A stretch of 5,735 bases of DNA, taken from assembly GCA_016783865.1 (NCBI GenBank), contig JADHVS010000270.1, positions 1-5,735 on the forward strand. The letters are read 5' to 3'. This document shows positions 1-5,427 of the stretch, piece after piece. The translations under genes were made by a program, and so were the position numbers. Below the pieces are notes generated by a model. It did not search any database, was not told where the DNA came from, and worked only from the letters and a program-made list of their open reading frames with translations. This DNA is from Bacteroidales bacterium (GTDB taxonomy: Bacteria > Bacteroidota > Bacteroidia > Bacteroidales > SM23-62). How positions within the stretch are numbered: the first letter of the stretch is position 1; every line of letters starts with the position of its first letter.

Positions 1-2
1 AG

Positions 3-32
3 TTGAAACTGTTCTTTTAGTATGTATATTTG
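3..32 (+). promoter_or_regulatory. Bacteroidetes-type promoter upstream of the caspase-like gene
   Basis: A TTG at 3-5 is followed by a 19-nt spacer and then TATATTTG at 25-32, a full match to the -7 consensus TAnnTTTG used by the Bacteroidetes primary sigma factor, whose -33 element is TTG. Transcription would begin roughly at 37-42, leaving a leader of about 25-30 nt before the ATG at 66. It probably drives both the caspase-like gene and the gene after it. No experimental support is available here, and the -33 element lies almost at the window edge. Confidence 0.6.
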
Positions 33-65
33 TCTTTGGATGATGTAACTATAGAAGAAATTCTT

Positions 66-1832
66 ATGAAACGGATCATGTTTTGTTTTGTGCCGCTCAT
101 GATCATGCAACCGGTTTTTTCGCAAAAAGTGGTATCCGGGAAGAGCGAACCCACGCGGATTTATATCAAACCCGATTACAAACGCGGATTACCGCCAATC
201 CTGTATGCCGATCTGAATTTCGAAGATGAAAACAGCAACGGGATCCTTGAGGCCAATGAAAAAGCATGGATTACCCTGGATATTTCAAATAAAGGGAAAG
301 GACCGGCACAGGATCTCGCTGTCACAGTTACAGATAACATTTCGGATCCCAATTTTATAATCGGGAAAGCAAATACAATCCCTTATCTTCAACCTGATCA
401 GACCATCAAAGTGATACTTCCGCTGGAAGCCGGGATGAATATCCGGTCAGCCGAACATAAACTGGAGATCAACATCCGGGAACATTTCTGGTATGATATG
501 GATCCGGCATACCTGTATGTCACCACCATGAAATTCATGGAACCACAACTGGCATTTTCCGGTATTGAGGTGGTCGATCTTGGCGAGGGTACAGTGGCCA
601 TCAAGCAGGACGGAAAGCTACAGGCAGGGGAACAGGTAAAAATCAAGGTAAGCGTTCAGAATGTGGGGCAGAACGTTTCAAAAAACACAAAGTACAGCAT
701 CAAATGCAGGGATCAGAACATATTTGTTCAGGATGGTTCCGGGGATCTGGGCGAACTGGGAATCGGGGAGGTGAAGGAGTTCTGGATCACGGTAAGTCCA
801 AATAAACGGGTCACCGCTGCAGGAAATCTGCCTCTCTTTTTATCCCTGACCAACGAGATTCACCGGGGAGAACTGATCGAAACCCAACTCCCCGTATTAC
901 TCGATCAAAAACCTCCGGAAGCTGTTGTTCTGAACGTAAAACCCGATATAGACAAACTGGAGAAACAGCTTGCCAGATTTGAATTTAATCCAGAACTGAT
1001 GACGGCCAACGTGGGCAATGTGATCGATATCAGGCAAACTCCTCCTTCGAGAATGCACCGGCCCGATGCCATCGCCGTGGTGATAGGAGTGGAGAAATAC
1101 GACAATTTTGTGCAGGCTCCATATGCTGAAAATGATGCTACAGTGATCCAGAATTATTTTAAAACCGTGCTGGGCATCGATAAGGTGTATACCTATAAAA
1201 GTAAAGATGTTACGGGATATTTTTTTGATAATGTCTTCGATCCTTCTTATGGCGAACTGCAAAAGGCAATCAGTAAAGGAAATACTGACCTGTTTGTATT
1301 CTATTCGGGCCATGGCATTCCGTCAAAAGATGGCGGCAGTGTCTTTCTGCTTCCCGCTGATGGCCGGATAGAGGCGATTGACCAGCAGGGGTATGATCTG
1401 AACAAGTTTTATAAAAACCTGGAGAAACTGGGCGCCCGAAGTGTGACGGTCTTCCTTGATGCATGCTTTAGCGGAGCATCCAGAAGCAGCGATACCTATA
1501 AACCCGAAAACCTGGTGGCGATGAAAGGTGGTGTCGTAATAAAACCAACGGTGGAGCAACCATGGGAATCAAATCCCGGATTCACGGTATTTACTTCTTC
1601 TGATTATGACCAGACCTCCCTGGCTTTTGATCCTTCCGAAACAGGTCTTTTTACCTATTACCTGTGCGCCGGGTTACAGGGGAAAGCCGATGCGGATGGC
1701 GATAAAAAAATAACCTTCGAAGAGTTAAGCCAATATGTCATCAACCGTGTCAGGGAATCTTCCGTTAAGATTCGGGGACTTCAAACGCCGCAGTTTCACG
1801 GAGATGGGAATATGATCATCACGGAATATTAA
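66..1832 (+). CDS. Exported caspase-like (peptidase C14) protein with EF-hand-like loop
   Basis: A 588-residue protein. Residues 1-20 form a Sec signal peptide (MKR, hydrophobic core, cleavage near FSQ), so it acts outside the cytoplasm. Residues ~45-155 and ~160-280 look like two beta-sandwich CARDB-like modules; both carry the pattern of a glycine/asparagine-rich turn followed by a strand with 'NKG' or 'NVG'. The caspase-like domain spans ~332-560. It has the first strand AIAVVIGVEKY (335-345), the catalytic histidine in FYSGHG (His416) and the catalytic cysteine in LDACFSG (Cys467), so both halves of the dyad are present. Family members are cysteine proteases, often cutting after Arg/Lys, but the substrate cannot be read here. 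Residues 542-553 (DADGDKKITFEE) match a 12-residue EF-hand calcium loop, which suggests calcium dependence as in some metacaspases. I chose ATG 66 rather than an in-frame TTG at 30 because that TTG lies inside the -7 box and would put 12 residues before the signal peptide. The next gene starts 10 nt after the stop, so the two are probably one operon. Confidence 0.88.
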   Translation: MKRIMFCFVPLMIMQPVFSQKVVSGKSEPTRIYIKPDYKRGLPPILYADLNFEDENSNGILEANEKAWITLDISNKGKGPAQDLAVTVTDNISDPNFIIGKANTIPYLQPDQTIKVILPLEAGMNIRSAEHKLEINIREHFWYDMDPAYLYVTTMKFMEPQLAFSGIEVVDLGEGTVAIKQDGKLQAGEQVKIKVSVQNVGQNVSKNTKYSIKCRDQNIFVQDGSGDLGELGIGEVKEFWITVSPNKRVTAAGNLPLFLSLTNEIHRGELIETQLPVLLDQKPPEAVVLNVKPDIDKLEKQLARFEFNPELMTANVGNVIDIRQTPPSRMHRPDAIAVVIGVEKYDNFVQAPYAENDATVIQNYFKTVLGIDKVYTYKSKDVTGYFFDNVFDPSYGELQKAISKGNTDLFVFYSGHGIPSKDGGSVFLLPADGRIEAIDQQGYDLNKFYKNLEKLGARSVTVFLDACFSGASRSSDTYKPENLVAMKGGVVIKPTVEQPWESNPGFTVFTSSDYDQTSLAFDPSETGLFTYYLCAGLQGKADADGDKKITFEELSQYVINRVRESSVKIRGLQTPQFHGDGNMIITEY

Positions 1833-1842
1833 GACATTTGTT

Positions 1843-2679
1843 ATGAAGAGACTTTTCATCGTACTGATTTCCTGTTTGTTTCTCACTCCGGCCGCGCTGC
1901 GTTCCCAGGAGGTGCGTAATGTTGCTTCGGAAGTCAAAGACGGCATGATTCGGGTGCATTATACACTTTCTGGAAAGTTTTACCAGACCTTTGCGGTTTC
2001 CCTGTATGTAAGCCGCGATGGCGGAAACACCTTTGCCGGACCGTTGAAAGAAGTTACGGGTGATGTTGGGCCGGATATCAGAAAAGGCAGCCATACCATC
2101 ACCTGGGATGTTATAAAGGAGATGCCCATGGTGGAGGAAACCCTGGTGTTTGATGTACGGGCCGAAATCACCGGTGAAAAGCCAAAGTCCTCCTTTTTCA
2201 TACAGTATGTGGCGAATGCGACCACCTATATCGGGCTTCGCGCCGGAATGCTTGGCATCATTGGATTTTATGGGGAAGTGCGGGGTAATCTGAAGGCGTT
2301 GAATTCCGCTCCTTATACTTATAAGGACGGGTCGGTTGATTACAACAAGTCTGGTTATTTTGTTTTTACGGAGAAAAACGGGTATTCCGCCTGGTCGGCG
2401 CTGGCAGGGATCACATACCAACCTGCAAAGAATTTCTTTCTTTTTCTGGGCGGAGGGTACGGGAAAGAGGATTACCTGCTGGGCATGGATGAATACACTT
2501 ACGACGGCGATGTGAAGACCGGGACAACATTTGCCAAATATGACGGGTATTGCACTTCAGGAGTAGAGGTCGATTTGGGCCTGATGTTACGTTTTAAGTG
2601 GTTTTTACTATCCGCCGGAGGCACGGCGCTGAATTTCAAGTCGTTTAATTTCACGGCAGGGGTGGGGGCGGCGTTTTGA
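1843..2679 (+). CDS. Exported protein, probable outer-membrane barrel with beta-sandwich N-terminus
   Basis: A 278-residue protein starting with a clear Sec signal peptide (MKRLFIVLISCLFL, cleavage probably after ..LRSQ at residue 22). Residues ~24-110 are beta-rich, with the pattern YVSRDGGNTF followed by GSHTITWDV; this module is often seen N-terminal in Bacteroidetes envelope proteins. Residues ~118-278 alternate aromatic and glycine-rich strands (GFYGEVRGNL, FFLFLGGGYG, FLLSAGGTALNF) and the protein ends in GVGAAF. A terminal Phe after short amphipathic strands is the usual mark of an outer-membrane beta barrel, although the C-terminal part is short for a full barrel (perhaps 6-8 strands). 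It follows the caspase-like gene by 10 nt with no promoter between, so the products probably work together at the envelope. I do not recognise a named family, and the role is unknown. The first GATTTACGATTG repeat overlaps its stop codon. Confidence 0.8.
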   Translation: MKRLFIVLISCLFLTPAALRSQEVRNVASEVKDGMIRVHYTLSGKFYQTFAVSLYVSRDGGNTFAGPLKEVTGDVGPDIRKGSHTITWDVIKEMPMVEETLVFDVRAEITGEKPKSSFFIQYVANATTYIGLRAGMLGIIGFYGEVRGNLKALNSAPYTYKDGSVDYNKSGYFVFTEKNGYSAWSALAGITYQPAKNFFLFLGGGYGKEDYLLGMDEYTYDGDVKTGTTFAKYDGYCTSGVEVDLGLMLRFKWFLLSAGGTALNFKSFNFTAGVGAAF

Positions 2680-2704
2680 TTTACGATTGGACGATTTACG
2701 ATTG
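2678..2704 (+). repeat. Two direct copies of GATTTACGATTG
   Basis: The 12-mer GATTTACGATTG occurs at 2678-2689 and 2693-2704, separated by 3 nt, with a degenerate continuation (GACGATTTGATC) after it. The first copy begins inside the stop codon of the upstream gene. The same 12-mer recurs three times at 5298-5358. Each copy contains TACGATTG, one mismatch from the Bacteroidetes -7 box TAnnTTTG. The repeats may therefore supply weak promoters, but they look more like a dispersed intergenic repeat family. Confidence 0.75.
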
Positions 2705-2751
2705 ACGATTTGATCTTCGATCTACGAATGATTAAGTGAAAATAAAGAAAT

Positions 2752-2958
2752 ATGACTGAATTGCAATTGTACACAAAAATCATCGAGCTTCCTGAAGATA
2801 TTAAAAAGAAGGTTTCTGATTTTATTGATTTTTTACTGTCGAGGGAAAAGAAGAAGAAAAAAGCGAAGCGACCGGTTTTTGGCTGCGCCGCCGGTCAAAT
2901 CAGGATGTCGGATGACTTTGATGCACCGCTCGGGGATTTCAATGATTACATGCCATGA
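2752..2958 (+). CDS. DUF2281 / VapB-type antitoxin
   Basis: A 68-residue protein. Residues 1-35 form the helical part (LYTKIIELPEDIKKKVSDFI) that begins many DUF2281 antitoxins. A lysine run follows (34-40), then the typical C-terminal tail RPVFGCAAG..MSDDFDAPLGDF (41-64). In the family this short protein pairs with a PIN-domain VapC-like RNase encoded directly downstream and neutralises it. Here its stop codon overlaps the start of the toxin gene by 4 nt (ATGA, 2955-2958), the usual sign of translational coupling. The antitoxin looks full length, but its toxin is broken. No Shine-Dalgarno site is visible; the leader is A-rich, as is normal in Bacteroidetes. Confidence 0.85.
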   Translation: MTELQLYTKIIELPEDIKKKVSDFIDFLLSREKKKKKAKRPVFGCAAGQIRMSDDFDAPLGDFNDYMP

Positions 2959-3183
2959 AGATTCTTCTGGACACTCATACGGTTTTATGGTTTCTGAAGG
3001 GAGATGTGAATCTTTCTTCAAAAGCCCGTGACGGAACAGCATGTACTCACTGTTGCTTCATTACCTTATTTGCACCGGGATCCTTTTGACAGGATTTTGA
3101 TTGCACAGGCTGAGATTGAGAATCTTTCAATCATTACGATGGATCCTGAATTTTCTAAATATAAGGTGAAAATACTATGGTAA
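2955..3183 (+). pseudogene. VapC-like PIN-domain toxin, internally deleted and frameshifted
   Basis: The reading frame from ATG 2955 gives MKILLDTHTVLWFLKGD and continues to KARD at residue 26. This is the N-terminus of a PIN toxin of the Sll0205-like group, including the first metal-binding aspartate (Asp6). That frame then runs into unrelated residues and stops at 3087-3089. From about 3040, in the next frame, the family's C-terminus appears: HVLTVASLPYLHRDPFDR, then ILIAQAEIENLSIITMD, ending in VKILW at 3180 with stop 3181-3183. Together the pieces make about 74 of the usual ~130 residues. The missing middle (about 55-60 codons) would hold the conserved Glu of the active site, and the junction is out of frame. 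The gene should give no active RNase. It overlaps the intact DUF2281 antitoxin by 4 nt. An assembly error could mimic this, but deletion of the whole middle makes a real pseudogene more likely. Confidence 0.82.
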
Positions 3184-3209
3184 TCTACCAAATCCTTCGA
3201 AGCTTTCGT

Positions 3210-3225
3210 GGTTAAAATCTTAACC
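3210..3225. repeat. Small palindrome GGTTAA-AATC-TTAACC
   Basis: A perfect 6-bp inverted repeat with a 4-nt loop lies between the VapC remnant and the MNT gene; the stem can be lengthened by a G-T and a G-C pair. No T-run follows, so it is not a convincing intrinsic terminator. It abuts the CGCAAAGGAC direct repeat and is probably part of the same intergenic repeat element. Confidence 0.5.
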
Positions 3226-3261
3226 GCAAAGGACTCAAAGTACGTCGCAAAGGACACAAAG
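3225..3261 (+). repeat. Direct repeat CGCAAAGGACnCAAAG, two copies
   Basis: The 16-nt unit CGCAAAGGACTCAAAG (3225-3240) is repeated as CGCAAAGGACACAAAG (3246-3261) with one mismatch and a 21-nt period. The motif of spaced CAAAGGA words resembles dispersed intergenic repeats of Bacteroidetes. It ends 15 nt before the MNT start codon, and its AAAGGA (3259-3264) could act as a weak ribosome-binding site, although the spacing is long. Confidence 0.6.
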
Positions 3262-3276
3262 GAATACTATCGCTAA

Positions 3277-3585
3277 ATGGATAGGAATATTCAGATAATT
3301 AAAGAGACAGTACATTCGGTTTTTCCCGAATGCCGGATCATTCTGTTTGGTTCACGAGCCCGGGAAGAACAATCCGGGGAGAGCGACTATGATATACTCG
3401 TGTTGATTCCTGACAGCCTCGAGCCACTAGATAAATTGCCCTACCGGGCTGAGATCCGGAAAAAGCTGCTGGAGAAGTGTATTTTTTCTGATGTTCTGCT
3501 CCAGAGCTATACGGAGGCCGAGGTGAAGAAGAAATTGCCGGGGCATATTGTACGGACTGCTCTTCAGGAAGGAAAATATATATGA
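3277..3585 (+). CDS. mntA: MNT-domain nucleotidyltransferase, antitoxin of a HEPN/MNT pair
   Basis: A 102-residue minimal nucleotidyltransferase. The core motif FGSRAR (24-29) supplies the Gly-Ser of the polymerase-beta fold. SDYD (36-39) supplies the two metal-binding aspartates, Asp37 and Asp39, and FSDVLL (70-75) gives the likely third acid, Asp72. All catalytic positions are therefore present. MntA-type proteins neutralise a HEPN RNase, in studied cases by adding AMP to it. The expected HEPN gene begins in a 4-nt overlap (ATGA, 3582-3585) but is cut short, so this antitoxin seems to have lost its partner. The length is normal for the family. The gene lies immediately after another broken toxin-antitoxin pair. 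The symbol is given by family only. Confidence 0.82.
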   Translation: MDRNIQIIKETVHSVFPECRIILFGSRAREEQSGESDYDILVLIPDSLEPLDKLPYRAEIRKKLLEKCIFSDVLLQSYTEAEVKKKLPGHIVRTALQEGKYI

Positions 3586-3638
3586 CGAGAGAAAATTCAG
3601 AATATATACACCTATGGTTGAATACAGCGAACGATTGA
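3582..3638 (+). pseudogene. Remnant of HEPN toxin N-terminus
   Basis: Starting in the ATGA overlap with the MNT gene, 18 codons read MTRENSEYIHLWLNTAND and then stop at 3636-3638. The pattern of a short polar start, EYI..W and then A-[ED]-[ND] resembles the first helix of HEPN proteins that pair with MNT genes, which normally continue with a DL-rich segment for about 100-130 residues. Nothing HEPN-like follows in any frame, and the lipoprotein gene starts 22 nt later. I read this as a HEPN gene truncated by deletion or by arrival of the downstream module. The stretch is too short for certainty; the overlap and position carry most of the weight. Confidence 0.55.
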
Positions 3639-3660
3639 TATCTCAAACAGATCAAAACCC

Positions 3661-5250
3661 ATGAAACAGATTTCATTAATAATGATGGTAGTCGTCATCG
3701 CTTTTTGCACCTCCTGCAAAAAAGCACCAGAAACACCGAAAGGAAGCAGCAAGATCGTTCTCGGGCAAACCACTGTTAATTCCGTTAGCGGGACCGGTGT
3801 AAGTGTATCGACTGCGTTAACGGAAGCAGTTCCCAATTCCATAACCGAACACGGCTATTGCTGGGGCACACAGGAGAACCCGGATGTGCAAGGTACACAC
3901 CATAACTTAGGCTCAATGAACTCCCCGGGTACGTTCACATACGAGATCACAGGACTGCAACCTCAAACAAGGTATTTCATCAAGCCTTACGCCTCCGATA
4001 AATTCAACACCATCTATGGAAATCAGGTTGAAGCTACCACAACTTCGATCAATCTGCCCCAGGTCACCACCGTTGATATTACAAACATCACCCCTACCTC
4101 AGCAATATGTGGTGGGAATGTTACTTCAGGAACTTCGGTTACTGCCCGGGGTGTTTGCTGGAGCACTTCACATCTTCCAACGGTTGCAAATTCTCATACA
4201 ATTAATGGCAGTGGAACAGGCAGTTTCGTAAGCAATCTAACAGGACTTTCTTCCTCCACGCTCTATTATGTTCGCGCTTATGCCACCAACAGTGTTGGGA
4301 CTGCTTATGGAAATGAAGTAAATTTTACGACACTTACAAATCCAGTTATCCCAATTGTAACAACAACTACGGTTACGAATATTACATCGACAACTGCGAC
4401 AAGTGGTGGTAATGTTACGTCAGATGGTGGTGCTGCAGTAACTGCGAGAGGAGTTTGCTGGAGTACAACGGCTAACCCAACCACTGCAAATAGCCATACG
4501 ACAAACGGAAGCGGAACAGGAAGTTTTACAAGTAATCTTACGGGATTAACTCCAGGTACTTTATACTATATACGTGCATATGCAACAAACAGCGTGGGGA
4601 CTGCATATGGAAATGAAGTTAGTTTTACAACACTAAGTTCAGGAGGACAACCCTGTCCGGGCATACCAACCGTAACGTATGAAGGTAAGACCTATAATAC
4701 AGTTCTTATTGGAACTCAATGTTGGTTCAAGGAAAACCTGAATGTTGGTACCAGGATAAACGGATCACAAAATCAGACAAATAACGGGATTAAAGAAAAG
4801 TATTGTTATGATGACCTTGAATCTAATTGTAATATTTATGGCGGTCTTTATCAATGGGACGAAATGATGCAGTATGTGACCACGCAGGGAGTAAAAGGAA
4901 TCTGTCCGGATGGGTGGCACATCCCTACTGATGCAGAATGGACAACATTGACTAATTATCTTGGAGGAGAATCAGTAGCTGGTGGAAAAATGAAGGAAGC
5001 CGGATATGCTCACTGGGCATCGCCAAATACTGGCGCCACCAACACCAGTGGCTTTACTGCTCTTCCGGGCGGCTTCCGGGGCACGGATGGTAGTTTCGAC
5101 AATCTTACGTACTGCGCCTACTTCTGGTCGTCGTCGGAGTACTCGTCTACCAGCGCGTGGTACCGGTACCTGGACTACGACATCGACGACGTGTACAGGT
5201 ACTACCACTACGAGTCAAACGGTTTCTCTTGCCGTTGCTTGCAGGATTGA
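3661..5250 (+). CDS. FISUMP-domain surface lipoprotein, candidate DGR target protein
   Basis: A 529-residue protein. Residues 1-19 look like a lipoprotein signal (MKQISLIMMVVVIAFCTSC, lipidated Cys19 by inference), followed by a short linker. Three FN3-like stalk repeats follow at about 31-128, 134-225 and 232-325. The second and third share RGVCWST, NGSGTGSF and the run ATNSVGTAYGNEV. Residues ~333-529 form a Fibrobacter succinogenes major paralogous (FISUMP) domain, related to the C-type-lectin/FGE fold: TYNTVLIGTQCWFKENLNVG (344-363), CPDGWHIPTDAEW (415-427), SGFTALPGGFRG (463-474), FWSSSEY (488-494) and GFSCRCLQD (521-529). This fold, ending at the protein's C-terminus, is the classic display scaffold of diversity-generating retroelements. 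The last ~45 codons differ sharply in codon use from the rest, and an Avd-like gene follows 177 nt later. The protein would sit on the outer surface and bind a ligand through its C-terminal tip. FISUMP proteins also exist without DGRs, so the domain call is firmer than the DGR role. The start is fixed by the signal peptide. Confidence 0.88.
   Translation: MKQISLIMMVVVIAFCTSCKKAPETPKGSSKIVLGQTTVNSVSGTGVSVSTALTEAVPNSITEHGYCWGTQENPDVQGTHHNLGSMNSPGTFTYEITGLQPQTRYFIKPYASDKFNTIYGNQVEATTTSINLPQVTTVDITNITPTSAICGGNVTSGTSVTARGVCWSTSHLPTVANSHTINGSGTGSFVSNLTGLSSSTLYYVRAYATNSVGTAYGNEVNFTTLTNPVIPIVTTTTVTNITSTTATSGGNVTSDGGAAVTARGVCWSTTANPTTANSHTTNGSGTGSFTSNLTGLTPGTLYYIRAYATNSVGTAYGNEVSFTTLSSGGQPCPGIPTVTYEGKTYNTVLIGTQCWFKENLNVGTRINGSQNQTNNGIKEKYCYDDLESNCNIYGGLYQWDEMMQYVTTQGVKGICPDGWHIPTDAEWTTLTNYLGGESVAGGKMKEAGYAHWASPNTGATNTSGFTALPGGFRGTDGSFDNLTYCAYFWSSSEYSSTSAWYRYLDYDIDDVYRYYHYESNGFSCRCLQD
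4060..4635 (+). repeat. Two similar FN3-like repeats encoded in tandem
   Basis: The segments 4060-4335 and 4354-4635 encode stalk domains 2 and 3 of the lipoprotein and are closely similar in protein sequence; for instance both contain VTARGVCWST and ATNSVGTAYGNEV. The DNA differs at many third positions (GCCCGGGGT against GCGAGAGGA), so the duplication is old and kept by selection on the protein. The first, more diverged stalk domain is encoded at about 3751-4044. Confidence 0.8.
5077..5247 (+). other. Putative DGR variable region (VR) at the 3' end of the target gene
   Basis: Codons 473-529 of the lipoprotein. In codons 484-518, 34 of 35 end in G or C. All ten Tyr codons there are TAC, whereas the preceding 483 codons use TAT 19 times and TAC 3 times. 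Codons 501-517 include 12 of the form NAC (7 TAC, 4 GAC, 1 CAC). In known DGRs the template repeat carries AAC codons at ligand-facing positions and adenines are copied as any base, which leaves C-ending codons of just this kind. The last ~30 nt (5218-5247, encoding NGFSCRCLQD) would be the invariant homology end (IMH side). The left boundary is uncertain; the composition begins to change near 5030-5080. No second, A-rich copy (TR) is visible in the window, so the call rests on pattern and context. Confidence 0.6.
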
Positions 5251-5328
5251 TTATTTGATTATTTTATAGGGAAGGCCTTGTGGGGAGGAGGAAAATGGAT
5301 TTACGATTGCACGAGTTACGATTTACGA

Positions 5329-5358
5329 TTGAATTGTGGGATTGAAGATTTACGATTG
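5329..5358 (+). promoter_or_regulatory. Possible weak promoter for the Avd-like gene
   Basis: TTG at 5329-5331, a 19-nt spacer and TACGATTG at 5351-5358 give the Bacteroidetes arrangement with one mismatch to TAnnTTTG. It lies inside the repeat cluster and overlaps the hairpin, so the match may be incidental to the repeat sequence. If used, the leader before ATG 5428 would be about 60 nt. Confidence 0.25.
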
Positions 5359-5376
5359 TTTTTTTAATCTTCAATC
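5340..5376. repeat. Hairpin with 11-bp perfect stem
   Basis: GATTGAAGATT (5340-5350) and its exact reverse complement AATCTTCAATC (5366-5376) flank a 15-nt loop that contains TACGATTG and a T-run. As the T-run lies in the loop and not after the stem, a standard intrinsic terminator is unlikely on the + strand. In the Bordetella phage DGR a hairpin just downstream of the VR promotes retrohoming; this one lies ~90 nt after the stop, further than in that case. Confidence 0.55.
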
Positions 5377-5427
5377 AGAAATCGAAAATATAATCGTCAT
5401 TCGTAAATCGTCCAATCGTAAATTGAA

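Larger units (their letters stand above)
5298..5424. repeat. Cluster of direct and inverted GATTTACGATTG repeats
   Basis: Three exact copies of GATTTACGATTG lie at 5298-5309, 5320-5331 and 5347-5358. Inverted copies follow at 5399-5410 (ATTCGTAAATCG) and 5413-5424 (CAATCGTAAATT, one mismatch). The whole forms an imperfect palindrome of about 125 nt centred near 5360, filling most of the gap between the lipoprotein and the Avd-like gene. The same 12-mer occurs twice at 2678-2704. The cluster could be a dispersed repeat element or a cruciform-forming site. Confidence 0.78.

Noticed and set aside
897..1313. Minus-strand frame of 138 codons opposite the caspase-like domain
   Set aside because: It lies opposite a well-supported coding region with intact catalytic motifs; the protein has no recognisable features and no start context.
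1819..2421. Minus-strand frame of 200 codons opposite the second operon gene
   Set aside because: The + strand frame has a signal peptide, operon spacing and barrel-like strands; the minus frame has none of these and reads as a shadow.
2678..2704. CRISPR array
   Set aside because: The repeated unit is 12 nt with 3-nt spacing and only two copies; no CRISPR-sized repeats or spacers and no cas genes.
2697..2730. Promoter for the DUF2281 antitoxin inside the repeat
   Set aside because: TACGATTG at 2697-2704 and TACGAATG at 2723-2730 only partly match the -7 box, and spacing to a TTG is 18 nt in each case; the match is not better than expected from the repeat sequence itself.
5006..5269. Arg/Thr-rich frame of 87 codons overlapping the 3' end of the lipoprotein gene
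   Set aside because: It is an out-of-frame reading of the GC-ending codon block. Its composition is low complexity and the overlapping frame encodes a recognisable FISUMP C-terminus.
5340..5376. Intrinsic terminator for the lipoprotein gene
   Set aside because: The stem is AT-rich and the T-run is in the loop rather than after the stem, so a standard Rho-independent terminator is not supported.
5251..5427. Template repeat (TR) of the DGR in the gap before avd
   Set aside because: The gap shows no A-rich near-copy of the 3' end of the target gene on either strand; it is filled by GATTTACGATTG repeats. If a TR exists it lies outside the window.
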